From: an uncultured Prevotella sp.
Lineage (GTDB): Bacteria; Bacteroidota; Bacteroidia; Bacteroidales; Bacteroidaceae
Assembly: GCA_946540435.1 (NCBI GenBank)
Contig: CAMNII010000021.1
Span: 1-39,412 of the forward strand
DNA length: 39,412 bases
Direction of reading: 5' to 3'
Every line of letters begins with the position of its first letter. Position 1 is the first letter of the stretch. This document shows, piece after piece, positions 8,391 to 16,841 of this stretch. The position numbers and the translations under genes are program-made. The notes under the pieces were generated by a model. The model saw only the letters and a program-made list of their open reading frames with translations. It did no database searches and was not told the origin of the DNA.

Positions 8391-9548
8391 ATGAAGAAAC
8401 TGTTTTTAATGGTCATGGCAGCAGGATTGCTGGCCGGATGTACCACCAAGGACGCCAAGCAGGAAGGACTCTCGCAAGTGAAGCGCGCTGACTTCCAGCA
8501 AGTTGTCGACGGCAAGAACGTCGACCTCTACACATTGAAGAATGCCAACGGACTGGAGATGACCGTCACCAACTTCGGCGGACGTGTCGTCGAACTCTTC
8601 GCACCCGACCGCGAAGGCAACTTTGCCGACATCGTCCTCGGACACGAGACCCTCGACCAGTACGTCAACTACGACGGCGAGCGCTTCCTCGGCGCCACCA
8701 TCGGACGCTACGGCAACCGCATCAAGGATGGTAAGTTCACCCTCGACGGCGTGGAATACCAAGTACCCGTCAACGACGGTCCCAACTCACTCCACGGAGG
8801 CACAAAAGGCTTCGACATGGTGGTATGGGATGCCGAGCAGCAGGGCGACGAGAAGCTCGTGCTGAAGTACACCTCAGCAGACGGCGAGATGGGCTACCCC
8901 GGCACCCTCGAAGTCACCATGACCTACGAGCTGAACGATGACAACGAGTTCGTCGTCACCCACGACGCCAAGGTCACCGACAAGAAGACCGTCCTCAACC
9001 TCACCCACCACTCCTTCTTCAACCTGCACGGAGCTGGCGAGGGAACCATCAACGACCATGAGCTGCAGATCCTTGCCTCGAAGTATACCCCCGTCGACTC
9101 CACCCTCATCCCCACTGGTGAGCTGGCCGACGTAGAAGGCACACCGATGGACTTCCGCGAGCCCATAGAGATTGGTGCACGCATCAAGGACGACTACACC
9201 CAGGAAGAATTCGAACAGTTCCGCAACTGCCGCGGATACGATCACAACTGGGTTCTCGACAAGGGACAGACCGCCGAGCCCGAACTCGCAGCAGTGGTCT
9301 ACGAGCCTCAGAGCGGACGCGGCATCGAGGTCTACACCACCGAGCCTGGCATCCAGTTCTATGGAGGAAACTTCTTCGACGGCACCAAGACCGGAAAGCA
9401 GGGCAAGCCCTACAACCACCGTGCGTCACTGGCCCTCGAGACCCAGCACTTCCCCGACAGTCCCAACCAGCCTGCCTTCCCCACCACCGTGCTCGAGCCA
9501 GGACAGAACTACCACCACGTCTGCATCTATAAGTTCTTCACCAAATAA
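8391..9548 (+). CDS. galM: Aldose 1-epimerase (galactose mutarotase), lipoprotein
   Basis: A 385-residue mutarotase that interconverts the alpha and beta anomers of aldohexoses such as galactose and glucose. The N-terminus is a lipoprotein signal with lipobox LLAGC (Cys17), so it is anchored in the envelope instead of being cytoplasmic. Family motifs are clear: TNFGGRVVEL, GATIGRYGNRI, NSLHGGTKGFD, the catalytic-acid His in LTHHSFFNL (H207 expected) and the catalytic base Glu in LETQHFPDSPNQ (E350 expected). Placed directly after the GH2-GH29 enzyme, it probably handles sugars released by it. A strong hairpin terminator follows. Confidence 0.93.
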   Translation: MKKLFLMVMAAGLLAGCTTKDAKQEGLSQVKRADFQQVVDGKNVDLYTLKNANGLEMTVTNFGGRVVELFAPDREGNFADIVLGHETLDQYVNYDGERFLGATIGRYGNRIKDGKFTLDGVEYQVPVNDGPNSLHGGTKGFDMVVWDAEQQGDEKLVLKYTSADGEMGYPGTLEVTMTYELNDDNEFVVTHDAKVTDKKTVLNLTHHSFFNLHGAGEGTINDHELQILASKYTPVDSTLIPTGELADVEGTPMDFREPIEIGARIKDDYTQEEFEQFRNCRGYDHNWVLDKGQTAEPELAAVVYEPQSGRGIEVYTTEPGIQFYGGNFFDGTKTGKQGKPYNHRASLALETQHFPDSPNQPAFPTTVLEPGQNYHHVCIYKFFTK

Positions 9549-9563
9549 GAAGACATCCTTATC

Positions 9564-9604
9564 ACATGGTTTCCCTACGCCTTGCCAGGCCAGGGAAACC
9601 ATGT
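9564..9604 (+). terminator. Hairpin terminator after galM
   Basis: Perfect 13-bp arms acatggtttccct (9564-9576) and agggaaaccatgt (9592-9604) enclose a 15-base loop. It begins 15 bases after the galM stop. There is no long T-run after it, but stem length and position support termination or transcript protection. Confidence 0.7.
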
Positions 9605-9618
9605 TCCGTTTACCCTAA

Positions 9619-9705
9619 GCATTATGCAAATTAGGAAGCTACAAGGTTAACGATGCTGCGGAACACTTCCCTGATTTAAAGAGATTGATAGTTGAGCATC
9701 ATTAG
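9619..9705 (+). pseudogene. Possible remnant of a transposase C-terminus
   Basis: An open stretch of 28 codons without a start runs to a TAG at 9703 and reads like the tail of a real protein (ending DAAEHFPDLKRLIVEHH). It is bounded upstream by a stop at 9616 and overlaps a terminal-repeat-like hairpin (9701-9731), the arrangement expected at the end of an insertion sequence. No transposase catalytic motif is present, so the assignment is inference. Confidence 0.35.
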
Positions 9706-9731
9706 TGTCCTGTTAATATTGGGACACTAAT
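9701..9731. repeat. Inverted repeat, possible insertion-sequence end or scar
   Basis: Perfect arms attagtgtcc (9701-9710) and ggacactaat (9722-9731) enclose 11 bases, tgttaatattg. It could be two facing terminal inverted repeats left by an insertion sequence, or a transcription hairpin. No intact element is nearby. Confidence 0.5.
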
Positions 9732-9769
9732 GGACCAAAATCGCAAACCAGACATCACAATTCTAAAAC

Positions 9770-10960
9770 ATGAAAAAGATTATCTCACTACTCACGCTCT
9801 TGGCCTGCGGAGCCATTGCCTTCGCACAAGAACCAGCATCGAGTCTTCAGACAGAAAAACAACTCGCCGACCTGGACAGCGTTTTCATAGAGTTATACAA
9901 CAATGAAGAATATGTGAAAGCATCCAGCACTCTCGACCAGACATTGGAAATCATCAAGGCTACACGCGGAGAGGCTGACTCCTCATACATCAACACCTTG
10001 GTACTCCAGTCTAAATGCTACTACAAAGCACGGCGACTGGCCAAAGCCATAGACACGGTAAAGAGAGCTATCGAACTCTACGGCAACCATATCAGTAAGG
10101 AAGACCGGTCGTATGCCGTGCTGCACGACAACCTCTCCGTATTCCAGTCGGCCAACGGCGAAAACAAGGAGGCACTGGAAAACGGGCTGCTGGCGCTGGC
10201 GGCCTTCGAGAGATTGGGAATTAACGACAACGATATGGCCTACGTCCTCTCTCACGTGGCGGAATACTACTACAATAACGGCAAGCACCCACAGGCCATC
10301 ACCACAGAACTGCGCGCACTGAACATCATCCGCAGCTATCACGGAGAGCGCTCGCAGGAATACATCGACGAACTCAACTGGCTCAAACGGTACTACGAGT
10401 CCAATGAAGAACAAAAGAAAGCCGACGACCTGCAGGAACGCATCGACAAGCTAACCGAGGAAGTGGAAGCAGGATATATCGACATGCCCGACGAAAACAT
10501 CACTTTCGAGACCGTCGAGGACTGCAATAAATACACCAGGGAAGCTCTCAGATGCTGCAAATACCTCTTCGGCCACTATATGACAGCACCCCAGATGACC
10601 CAAGCCGCAAACGTCATCACCAAGTGGTCCATATCCACCGACCAGGTACACATCGGACTTGGAGAAGCAGAGGAAAAGTTGGCAGAAGCATCAGGATTCT
10701 ATATCTCCCTCTATGTCGCAGGATGTTCGGAATACGCACTGGAAGAAGAGAAGCCCGACTTCAGCATCGAGATGTACCGCTATGCCTACTACCGCATCAT
10801 TGAATGGTATGCGGCCAACCGCGAGAAAGACATCATCAAGGAAAACTCCTTCATCGAGAAACTCATCAAGGCCGCAAAGAAAGATAAGCTCAATGAGATA
10901 CTTGACAAGCAGTATCCCACCCCAACAGATGAGAAGCAGAAAATAGAATACAAATTCTGA
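9770..10960 (+). CDS. Exported tetratricopeptide-repeat protein
   Basis: A 396-residue protein with a signal peptide (residues 1-19, ending IAFA-Q). Residues about 25-225 contain TPR-like helical pairs (NTLVLQSKCYYKARRLAKAI, GNHISKEDRSYAVLHDNLSV, AYVLSHVAEYYYNNGKHPQA). The C-terminal third (about 245-396) is helical and less repetitive, and I do not recognise it. No catalytic motif is visible; a scaffold or envelope role is inferred. It stands alone between the galM terminator and its own terminator. No clear TAnnTTTG promoter is seen upstream. Confidence 0.8.
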   Translation: MKKIISLLTLLACGAIAFAQEPASSLQTEKQLADLDSVFIELYNNEEYVKASSTLDQTLEIIKATRGEADSSYINTLVLQSKCYYKARRLAKAIDTVKRAIELYGNHISKEDRSYAVLHDNLSVFQSANGENKEALENGLLALAAFERLGINDNDMAYVLSHVAEYYYNNGKHPQAITTELRALNIIRSYHGERSQEYIDELNWLKRYYESNEEQKKADDLQERIDKLTEEVEAGYIDMPDENITFETVEDCNKYTREALRCCKYLFGHYMTAPQMTQAANVITKWSISTDQVHIGLGEAEEKLAEASGFYISLYVAGCSEYALEEEKPDFSIEMYRYAYYRIIEWYAANREKDIIKENSFIEKLIKAAKKDKLNEILDKQYPTPTDEKQKIEYKF

Positions 10961-10977
10961 CTCTCCGACACCACGGC

Positions 10978-11010
10978 AAAGGACGCCTCATGACGAGACG
11001 TCCTTTTTCT
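10978..11010 (+). terminator. Rho-independent terminator after the TPR gene
   Basis: Stem aaaggacgcctc (10978-10989) pairs with gagacgtccttt (10995-11006) with one mismatch and a 5-base loop. It runs straight into a T-rich tract (tttttcttt), 18 bases after the stop codon. Confidence 0.85.
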
Positions 11011-11022
11011 TTACGCACAAGC

Positions 11023-11109
11023 CCTACAGCCAACTCATGAAAGTGCGAAACACATACTATGTGATGGCGTACTACCCTTGCACACGCATCCTACAGGCAA
11101 CCCATGAAA
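11023..11109. promoter_or_regulatory. Direct repeat with a central palindrome upstream of glnN
   Basis: Two 20-base copies, cctacagccaactcatgaaa (11023-11042) and cctacaggcaacccatgaaa (11090-11109), match at 18 of 20 positions. Between them is the perfect palindrome cacata-c-tatgtg (11051-11063). They lie 85-171 bases before the glnN -7 element and could be regulator sites, but no known motif is recognised. Confidence 0.35.
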
Positions 11110-11193
11110 CGGGAGGAAACTTACAATCTGTAACTTCAGACGATTTTCTTGAAACTTTTTCCCCGTTTCCTTCGCCATCTCGATAATTCGCCG

Positions 11194-11201
11194 TAACTTT
11201 G
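11194..11201 (+). promoter_or_regulatory. -7 element of the glnN promoter
   Basis: TAACTTTG matches the Bacteroidetes -7 consensus 32 bases before the glnN ATG. The -33 region at the right distance is only ttcg (11171-11174), a weak TTTG, which is compatible with a regulated promoter. Confidence 0.6.
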
Positions 11202-11233
11202 CAGTTGATAACGAAACAACAGCACAAACAACA

Positions 11234-13423
11234 ATGGGTAACCTGAGATTTGAGGCCGTGGCTGAGGCCTACAAGAAAAAGCCACTCGATGTACCGACAC
11301 CGGCAGAACGTCCTTCAGAGTTTTTCGGCAAATACGTGTTCAACCGGCAGAAAATGTTTAAGTACCTGCCACGCGATGTCTACGACAAGCTCATCGATGT
11401 CATCGACAACGGCACCCGCCTCGACCGTTCCATCGCCGACGCCGTGGCAAAAGGCATGAGACAATGGGCCGAGGAGAACGGCGTCACCCACTACACACAC
11501 TGGTTCCAGCCCCTCACCGAAGGGACGGCCGAGAAACACGATGCCTTCGTGGAGTTTGACGGCCAGGGCGGTATGATCGAAGAGTTCTCAGGAAAACTGC
11601 TCGTACAACAGGAGCCCGACGCCTCCAGCTTCCCCTCGGGCGGCATCCGCAACACGTTCGAAGCACGCGGATACTCCGCATGGGATCCCACCAGCCCCGT
11701 CTTCATCATCGACGACACACTCTGCATACCCACCATCTTCATCTCTTATACAGGCGAAGCCCTCGACTACAAGGCACCCCTGCTGCGTGCACTCCATGCC
11801 GTCAACGTGGCAGCAACGGATGTAGCCCGGCTGTTCTACCCCGACGTAAAGAAAGTGACGTCGAACCTCGGATGGGAACAGGAGTACTTCCTTGTCGACG
11901 AAAGTCTCTATTCCGCACGCCCCGACCTGATGCTCACGGGCCGCACCCTCATGGGTCACGACTCAGCCAAGAACCAACAGATGGACGACCATTACTTCGG
12001 CGCCATACCCGAACGGGTGCAGGCATTCATGAAAGACCTCGAGATACAAGCCCTCGAGCTGGGCATCCCCTGCAAGACACGCCACAACGAGGTAGCTCCC
12101 AACCAGTTTGAGCTCGCCCCCATCTTCGAAGACACCAACCTGGCTGTAGACCATAACATGCTGCTCATGCAGCTGATGAAGCGCGTAGCCCGCAAGCACA
12201 GCTTCCGCGTGCTGCTCCACGAGAAGCCTTTTGCCGGCATCAACGGCAGCGGCAAACATAACAACTGGAGTCTGTCAACCGACACCGGCATCCTGCTCCA
12301 CGGACCTGGCAAGACGCCCGAGGACAACCTGCGCTTCGTCGTCTTCATCGTAGAGACACTCATGGGCGTCTACCGTCACAACGGGCTCCTCAAGGCTTCT
12401 ATCATGTCGGCCACCAATGCCCACCGACTGGGAGCCAACGAGGCACCGCCTGCCATCATCTCCAGCTTCCTCGGCAAGCAGCTCACCGAACTCCTCGAGG
12501 CTATCGAGCACTCCTCGAACCGCGACCTGTTCAATGTAGCAGGCAAGCAGGGCTTCAAACTCGACATCCCAGAGATTCCCGAACTGCTCATCGACAATAC
12601 CGACCGCAACCGCACCAGCCCCTTCGCCTTCACCGGCAACCGCTTCGAGTTCCGCGCCGTGGGCAGCGAGGCCAACTGCGCGGCAGCAATGATAGTCCTG
12701 AACACGGCTGTCGCCGAGGCCCTGACCGATTTCAAACAGCGTGTCGACAGACTCATCACGTCCGGTACAGACAAGACGGAAGCCATCATCGACATCGTCA
12801 GGGAAGACATCAAGACTTGCAAGCCCATCCACTTCGACGGCAACGGATACAGCGACGAATGGAAAGCCGAGGCAGCACGCCGCGGACTGGACACCGAGAA
12901 CTCCTGTCCGCGCGTCTTCGAACGCTATCTTGACGAAGACGCCATCCAGATGTTCGAACGCATGAACGTCATGCGCCGCTACGAGCTGGCTGCCCGCAAC
13001 GAGGTGAAATGGAACACCTATACGAAGAAGATACAGATTGAGGCCCGCGTGCTGGGCGACATCGCCATGAACCACATCGTGCCCGTCGCCACACACTACC
13101 AGAGTCAGCTGGCCAAGAACGTTCAGAATATGTACTCTATCTTCAGCCACGAAGAAGCCGACACGCTGACGGCACGAAACAAGAAGATTATCCGCGAGAT
13201 TGCCGAGCGCACTCAGGCCATCGAGACGGGTGTGGAGGAACTCGTCGAAGCCCGCCGCATTGCCAACCGCATCGACTCAGAACACCTGCGAGCCATCACC
13301 TACCACGACACCGTGGCGCCAAAGATGGAAGAGATCCGCAAGCAAATCGACAAACTCGAACTCATCGTCACCGATGAACTGTGGACGCTGCCGAAATATC
13401 GTGAACTGCTGTTCATCAGATAA
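11234..13423 (+). CDS. glnN: Glutamine synthetase type III
   Basis: A 729-residue cytoplasmic enzyme making glutamine from glutamate, ammonia and ATP, the main ammonia-assimilation enzyme in many Bacteroidales. GSIII features are clear: length near 730 (GSI is about 450-470), FPSGGIRNTFEARGYSAWDP, the active-site segments NEVAPNQFELAPIFEDTNLA and KPFAGINGSGKHNNWS, and a helical C-terminal extension (about 560-729). The gene is alone, with a -7 element, an upstream repeat/palindrome region, a 19-bp repeat array in its 3' region and a strong terminator. The start MGNLRFEAVAEAY is typical of the family. Confidence 0.97.
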   Translation: MGNLRFEAVAEAYKKKPLDVPTPAERPSEFFGKYVFNRQKMFKYLPRDVYDKLIDVIDNGTRLDRSIADAVAKGMRQWAEENGVTHYTHWFQPLTEGTAEKHDAFVEFDGQGGMIEEFSGKLLVQQEPDASSFPSGGIRNTFEARGYSAWDPTSPVFIIDDTLCIPTIFISYTGEALDYKAPLLRALHAVNVAATDVARLFYPDVKKVTSNLGWEQEYFLVDESLYSARPDLMLTGRTLMGHDSAKNQQMDDHYFGAIPERVQAFMKDLEIQALELGIPCKTRHNEVAPNQFELAPIFEDTNLAVDHNMLLMQLMKRVARKHSFRVLLHEKPFAGINGSGKHNNWSLSTDTGILLHGPGKTPEDNLRFVVFIVETLMGVYRHNGLLKASIMSATNAHRLGANEAPPAIISSFLGKQLTELLEAIEHSSNRDLFNVAGKQGFKLDIPEIPELLIDNTDRNRTSPFAFTGNRFEFRAVGSEANCAAAMIVLNTAVAEALTDFKQRVDRLITSGTDKTEAIIDIVREDIKTCKPIHFDGNGYSDEWKAEAARRGLDTENSCPRVFERYLDEDAIQMFERMNVMRRYELAARNEVKWNTYTKKIQIEARVLGDIAMNHIVPVATHYQSQLAKNVQNMYSIFSHEEADTLTARNKKIIREIAERTQAIETGVEELVEARRIANRIDSEHLRAITYHDTVAPKMEEIRKQIDKLELIVTDELWTLPKYRELLFIR

Positions 13424-13441
13424 CAACCAACTCTTCAGATA

Positions 13442-13536
13442 TCGGATAGCCTTCTGCTTCTCGGATAACCTCCTGCTTCTCGGATAACCTCCTGTTTTTC
13501 GGAAAGTATTCTGCTCTTGGGATAGCAATCTGGACA
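13442..13536. repeat. 19-bp tandem repeat array in the glnN 3' region
   Basis: Five contiguous 19-bp units begin at 13442, 13461, 13480, 13499 and 13518. Units 1-3 are nearly identical (tcggataacctcctgcttc type); units 4 and 5 drift. Two weaker related units (tcaggcaacgat..., tcaggcagcatt...) continue to about 13575. The array lies between the glnN stop and its terminator, so it would be transcribed. There are no spacers, so it is not a CRISPR array. Confidence 0.8.
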
Positions 13537-13590
13537 TCAGGCAACGATACCGTTCGTCAGGCAGCATTCCCCATACTCGTTATAACAAAC

Positions 13591-13625
13591 AAGGGACGCC
13601 CCCGCCGGGGGACGTCCCTTATTCT
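13591..13625. terminator. Terminator between convergent glnN and the GH53 gene
   Basis: A GC-rich hairpin, aagggacgcccc (13591-13602) against ggggacgtccctt (13608-13620), has one mismatch and a short loop, followed by attcttt. It lies between two converging genes and may act in both directions, though the T-rich tail favours glnN. Confidence 0.8.
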
Positions 13626-13634
13626 TTCGTATGG

Positions 13635-13671
13635 GTGTCCGGTAAACTTTCTTTATCCTTTCAGGCTCAGC
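13635..13671. repeat. Second copy of the gggctgag / tttaccggaca element
   Basis: Read on the minus strand, gggctgag is followed 19 bases later by tttaccggaca. The same two blocks, 24 bases apart, occur at 46-88. The copy ends just before the GH53 stop codon. The conserved order suggests a dispersed repeat or remnant of one; the intervening bases differ. Confidence 0.4.
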
Positions 13672-13673
13672 CC

Positions 13674-14927
13674 CTATTTTTGAAGATAAGCCTTTCCGCT
13701 GACAAGGATGCCCTTATAATGTTGCTTTTCAACGCGCTGTCCGGCAAGGTTATAGGCGGGAAGGTCGTCGCCGGGCTGTCGGTCGGCAGCCAGTTCGCTG
13801 ACACCGGTTGTCTGTGCAAAGGCTTTCAGGGAATAGAGCGCTGGCAGTGCCCGTCCGGTGTTGTTGTCGAAGAGACCGCGGTTGATCCAGCTGTCGAGCA
13901 CACTGTTCCGATAGCCGTTCTCCTCGGGGAACCACCAGTAGAGGCCGTTGACATTGGCGTGCTTGTTCAGCTCGGCCACAAGGGCGTCGGCATAGGCCTT
14001 CTGTCCTTCGCGTGTGGCTGGCCACGTTGCGCTCTCGGCGTCATATCCGCTCGATGGCGCATACTGATAGTAGTAAGCTGTCTCGACAATCTGCACCTTT
14101 CGCTCGGGGAAGCTTTCACCGAGTGCGTTGAGGGTGGTCGACAGCTGGCTGAGACTCTTGTGCCAGAAGGGGTAGTAGGACAATCCGATGATGTCGTAGT
14201 CCACACCATAGTCGTCGAGTTTCTTGTAGTAGTTCACGGTCGTCGTGGTATTGCCGGCCTGTTCGGTGTGGATGATGATGCGGGCATCGGGACACACCTC
14301 CCGGCAGGCCTTGGCACCGCTGTTGAGCAGTTGTGCAAAGATGGTCCAGTTCTTGTCGTGGTAGGCGTCGACATGTGCGGTCTCCCAGAGCATGCCGAAA
14401 GAGATCTCGTTGCCTATCTGGATATAGTCGGGAGCAGCCCCGTTGTCAGCAAGATGCTGGAGCGCATCGCGCGTATAGTCGTAGAGGGTCGTGACGAGAG
14501 CTTCGTCGGTGAGGCTCTCCCATGCCTTCGGCTTATGCTGCTTGCCCGGGTCTGCCCATGAGTCGCTGTAGTGAAAGTCGATCATGAGCTGCAGTCCTGC
14601 TGCCTTGACACGCCGTGCCAGGGGAGTGATATAGTCGAGGCTCTGCCATACGCCTTCTCCTTTGTCAGTTGCCGATGCATTGGCCGGGTCGACGAAGAGT
14701 CGCAGGCGGATGGCGTTCCATCCCACCTCGTCAGAGGCGAGGTAGGTGACGAGGTCGTCGATGGTCTGTCCGCCCTGCGTGAGGAAGGACACTCCTTTTT
14801 CTTCATACGAGGGGAGCAGTGAGATGTCGCCGCCGACGAGTCGGTCGGGGGCAGCGTCGTTGGTCTGGGCGCAGGCCACTGTTGCCAACAGGCAGGCACT
14901 GACACACAGGTGTTTCAGGTATTTCAT
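13674..14927 (-). CDS. Secreted arabinogalactan endo-beta-1,4-galactanase (GH53)
   Basis: A 417-residue exported endo-galactanase cutting beta-1,4-galactan side chains of pectin. Signal peptide 1-20; GH53 TIM barrel about 29-375, with GGDISLLPSYEEKG near the start, NAIRLRLFVDP and DFHYSDSWADPGKQ, all family signatures. Catalytic candidates are E174 (QIGNEIS, acid/base) and E282 (IVETAYYY, nucleophile). The C-terminus (about 390-417) carries YNLAGQRV followed by KGILVSGKAYLQK, a tail also found on the neighbouring amylase. It lies 19 bases downstream of the amylase gene with no promoter between, so the two are probably co-transcribed. Confidence 0.93.
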   Translation of the reverse strand: MKYLKHLCVSACLLATVACAQTNDAAPDRLVGGDISLLPSYEEKGVSFLTQGGQTIDDLVTYLASDEVGWNAIRLRLFVDPANASATDKGEGVWQSLDYITPLARRVKAAGLQLMIDFHYSDSWADPGKQHKPKAWESLTDEALVTTLYDYTRDALQHLADNGAAPDYIQIGNEISFGMLWETAHVDAYHDKNWTIFAQLLNSGAKACREVCPDARIIIHTEQAGNTTTTVNYYKKLDDYGVDYDIIGLSYYPFWHKSLSQLSTTLNALGESFPERKVQIVETAYYYQYAPSSGYDAESATWPATREGQKAYADALVAELNKHANVNGLYWWFPEENGYRNSVLDSWINRGLFDNNTGRALPALYSLKAFAQTTGVSELAADRQPGDDLPAYNLAGQRVEKQHYKGILVSGKAYLQK

Positions 14928-14946
14928 AGTTATTGCTATTATTTGT

Positions 14947-16686
14947 TTATCGTATCATTTTCTTTCCCTGGACGATGACGACACCCTTGTACTGATTGTC
15001 CACGCGTTGTCCCTGCAGGTTGTAGACGGTCTGATGCTTGGGATTGTCGTACACCACGTCGCCGATGCCGGTTACCACGCCCTGTAGGCCGCTGGCGTTA
15101 TAGTAGCCACCGTTCTTGAAGTCCATATCGGAGGTCTGTGGGGTGCCGTTGTTGCTGAAGATGATGAACTGCGGCTGGGTGGCCGTTGTGCCGGTATAGT
15201 TTCCGTTCCACGTCCACTTATACACCTTGTTCTTATTGGCTGCCGTACCTACCAGGGCGCAGGTCACGCCAGGCCATGAGCCTCCGGTATAGTTTCCGCT
15301 GTCCCATGCCCAGCACTTGATGGCGGCTGTCCATGTCTGCGGGGCTTCGAAGAAGGCACACACCTCGCCTTCGTTCACCACGCAGAATTCGGGTGCGACG
15401 AAGCTCTCGGTGTCGTCTTTCACCTCGCTCAGTGCGCTGAGGTCCACGCCTTCGCTGGCATAGCATTTGTAGTTGGTGCCCTCAACAGCCAGCTGATAGC
15501 CGCTCATGTCGACGCCGGTGGGATTGCCGAAGAGCACACGCATATTGCCCTTCGTGCCCTTGACGGTAAGCAGGAAGCCTCCGCTGACACTTTTCCTGTC
15601 GAGGATGGTGCTTTGGCTGTGGACGCCACATGCCTTGCGGGTGAGGATGAGTTTCTTGATGGCAACCTTGTAGCTCTTCCAGTGGCTCAGCCATACGCAG
15701 GGTGTTCCCGGCATGGTGAGGATAAAGGCGTTGGCAGCCTCGATATTGGCATAGAGGGGATTGCCGCCGTCGCTCTTCGGACGACCCGTGTCGTGGTTGT
15801 CGACGAAGGTGACGGCAAAGCGGTCGAAGCCGGCCGATGTGGCGAGACATTCTCCGGCGAGCGCACCCCAGTTGTTGTTGGCAAAGGCATTGTTGATGAT
15901 GTCCTTCATCGGGAAGTCGAAGGCAGCGCTCTGTATCTTTCCGTTGGTTATCGTACCGTCAATCCAGTTGCGCACCGTCGTCAGGTTGTCCCAGCATTCG
16001 CCGACAGAGAACTGCGGGTTGACGGTACTGTTGTAGAGACCCGTAAACTTCGGAGCGTAGCCTTTGACGTAGTCATAGCGGAAGCCGACATACCCGAGGT
16101 CGTCGATGAGGTAGCGCAGGTAGGCGATGACGTTCTTCTGGACGTTGTCGCTCAAATGGTCGAGGTCACGGGCACCGCCCCATGTGCCGCCGGTATCCTT
16201 GTTCTTGCCAACGGCATATCCGTTACTGGCAGCCTCGTCGTCGGAACAGATATCATCGGAAGTGAGCTGATAGGTGACGCCGTTGACGGTCTCTGCAGGA
16301 AAGTCGGTCCATGAACTGACGCCCAGCCGGTGGTTGATGACGACGTCCTCGATGAACCCTGTTCCTTTCTCCTTGAACGTCCGGATCATCGAACGCAAGG
16401 CGTCCTCAGTGCCGAAGGCGCTCTTATGGTCGAACCAGTAGATGGGGTGATAGCCCATATTCATCGATAAGGAGCCTGCATAGGCGGAGTTGGGCACCCA
16501 GATGAGTTTGAAGTAGGGCGCCATGTCGTCGGCCTGTGCCTCAAGGTTGCTCCACTGCGTATCAGCGTAGGAGTCCCAATAGAATCCCTGCAGCATTACA
16601 CCGTCGTAGTTTTCGGGCCATCCCTGTGCCCATGACGTGATGCTCATGACAGTCATCAAGAGCATTGAAACAATGAATTTTCTCAT
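14947..16686 (-). CDS. Secreted alpha-amylase (GH13) with C-terminal starch-binding module
   Basis: A 579-residue exported amylase cutting internal alpha-1,4 bonds of starch. Signal peptide 1-20; catalytic barrel about 24-345 (MLQGFYWDSY, EDVVINHR); beta domain about 350-440; a CBM26-like starch-binding module about 450-545, rich in Trp (TWTAAIKCWAWDSG, YKWTWNGNY); and the tail YNLQGQRV...KGVVIVQGKKM. The triad is D205 (GFRYDYV), E230 (SVGECWD) and D299 (VDNHDTGR). The start at 16686 gives a clean signal peptide; the longer reading to 16788 would run through the -7 element. A palindromic operator-like site upstream is shared with malQ and susC, tying it to the starch locus. It may stand in for SusG, but it has no lipobox. 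Confidence 0.93.
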   Translation of the reverse strand: MRKFIVSMLLMTVMSITSWAQGWPENYDGVMLQGFYWDSYADTQWSNLEAQADDMAPYFKLIWVPNSAYAGSLSMNMGYHPIYWFDHKSAFGTEDALRSMIRTFKEKGTGFIEDVVINHRLGVSSWTDFPAETVNGVTYQLTSDDICSDDEAASNGYAVGKNKDTGGTWGGARDLDHLSDNVQKNVIAYLRYLIDDLGYVGFRYDYVKGYAPKFTGLYNSTVNPQFSVGECWDNLTTVRNWIDGTITNGKIQSAAFDFPMKDIINNAFANNNWGALAGECLATSAGFDRFAVTFVDNHDTGRPKSDGGNPLYANIEAANAFILTMPGTPCVWLSHWKSYKVAIKKLILTRKACGVHSQSTILDRKSVSGGFLLTVKGTKGNMRVLFGNPTGVDMSGYQLAVEGTNYKCYASEGVDLSALSEVKDDTESFVAPEFCVVNEGEVCAFFEAPQTWTAAIKCWAWDSGNYTGGSWPGVTCALVGTAANKNKVYKWTWNGNYTGTTATQPQFIIFSNNGTPQTSDMDFKNGGYYNASGLQGVVTGIGDVVYDNPKHQTVYNLQGQRVDNQYKGVVIVQGKKMIR

Positions 16687-16743
16687 ACTGTCTATAATGT
16701 CTGATTGTTTGGATTTCAGTGCGGTAACGTTTCTATTATGGTG

Positions 16744-16751
16744 CAAAGGTA
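16744..16751 (-). promoter_or_regulatory. -7 element of the amylase-galactanase operon
   Basis: On the minus strand this reads TACCTTTG, matching TAnnTTTG, 57 bases before the amylase start. There is no clear TTTG at the -33 position, consistent with dependence on an activator. Confidence 0.65.
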
Positions 16752-16807
16752 GGGAAAAAGATGTAAACACGCGCCAATCCTTTGACACTTTATTATAAAA
16801 AGACGCG

Positions 16808-16817
16808 CAAACGATTG
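16808..16817 (-). promoter_or_regulatory. Operator-like palindrome upstream of the amylase
   Basis: CAATCGTTTG on the minus strand (within aacaatcgtttgcgc) differs at one base from the perfect palindrome CAAACGTTTG found upstream of malQ and susC. Exactly 56 bases separate it from the -7 element at 16744-16751, the same spacing as at the other two genes. The CpG-centred palindrome resembles LacI/GalR-family sites; its position upstream of the promoter suggests activation. Confidence 0.6.
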
Positions 16818-16841
16818 TTATTGCGCTATGTCATCAAAATT

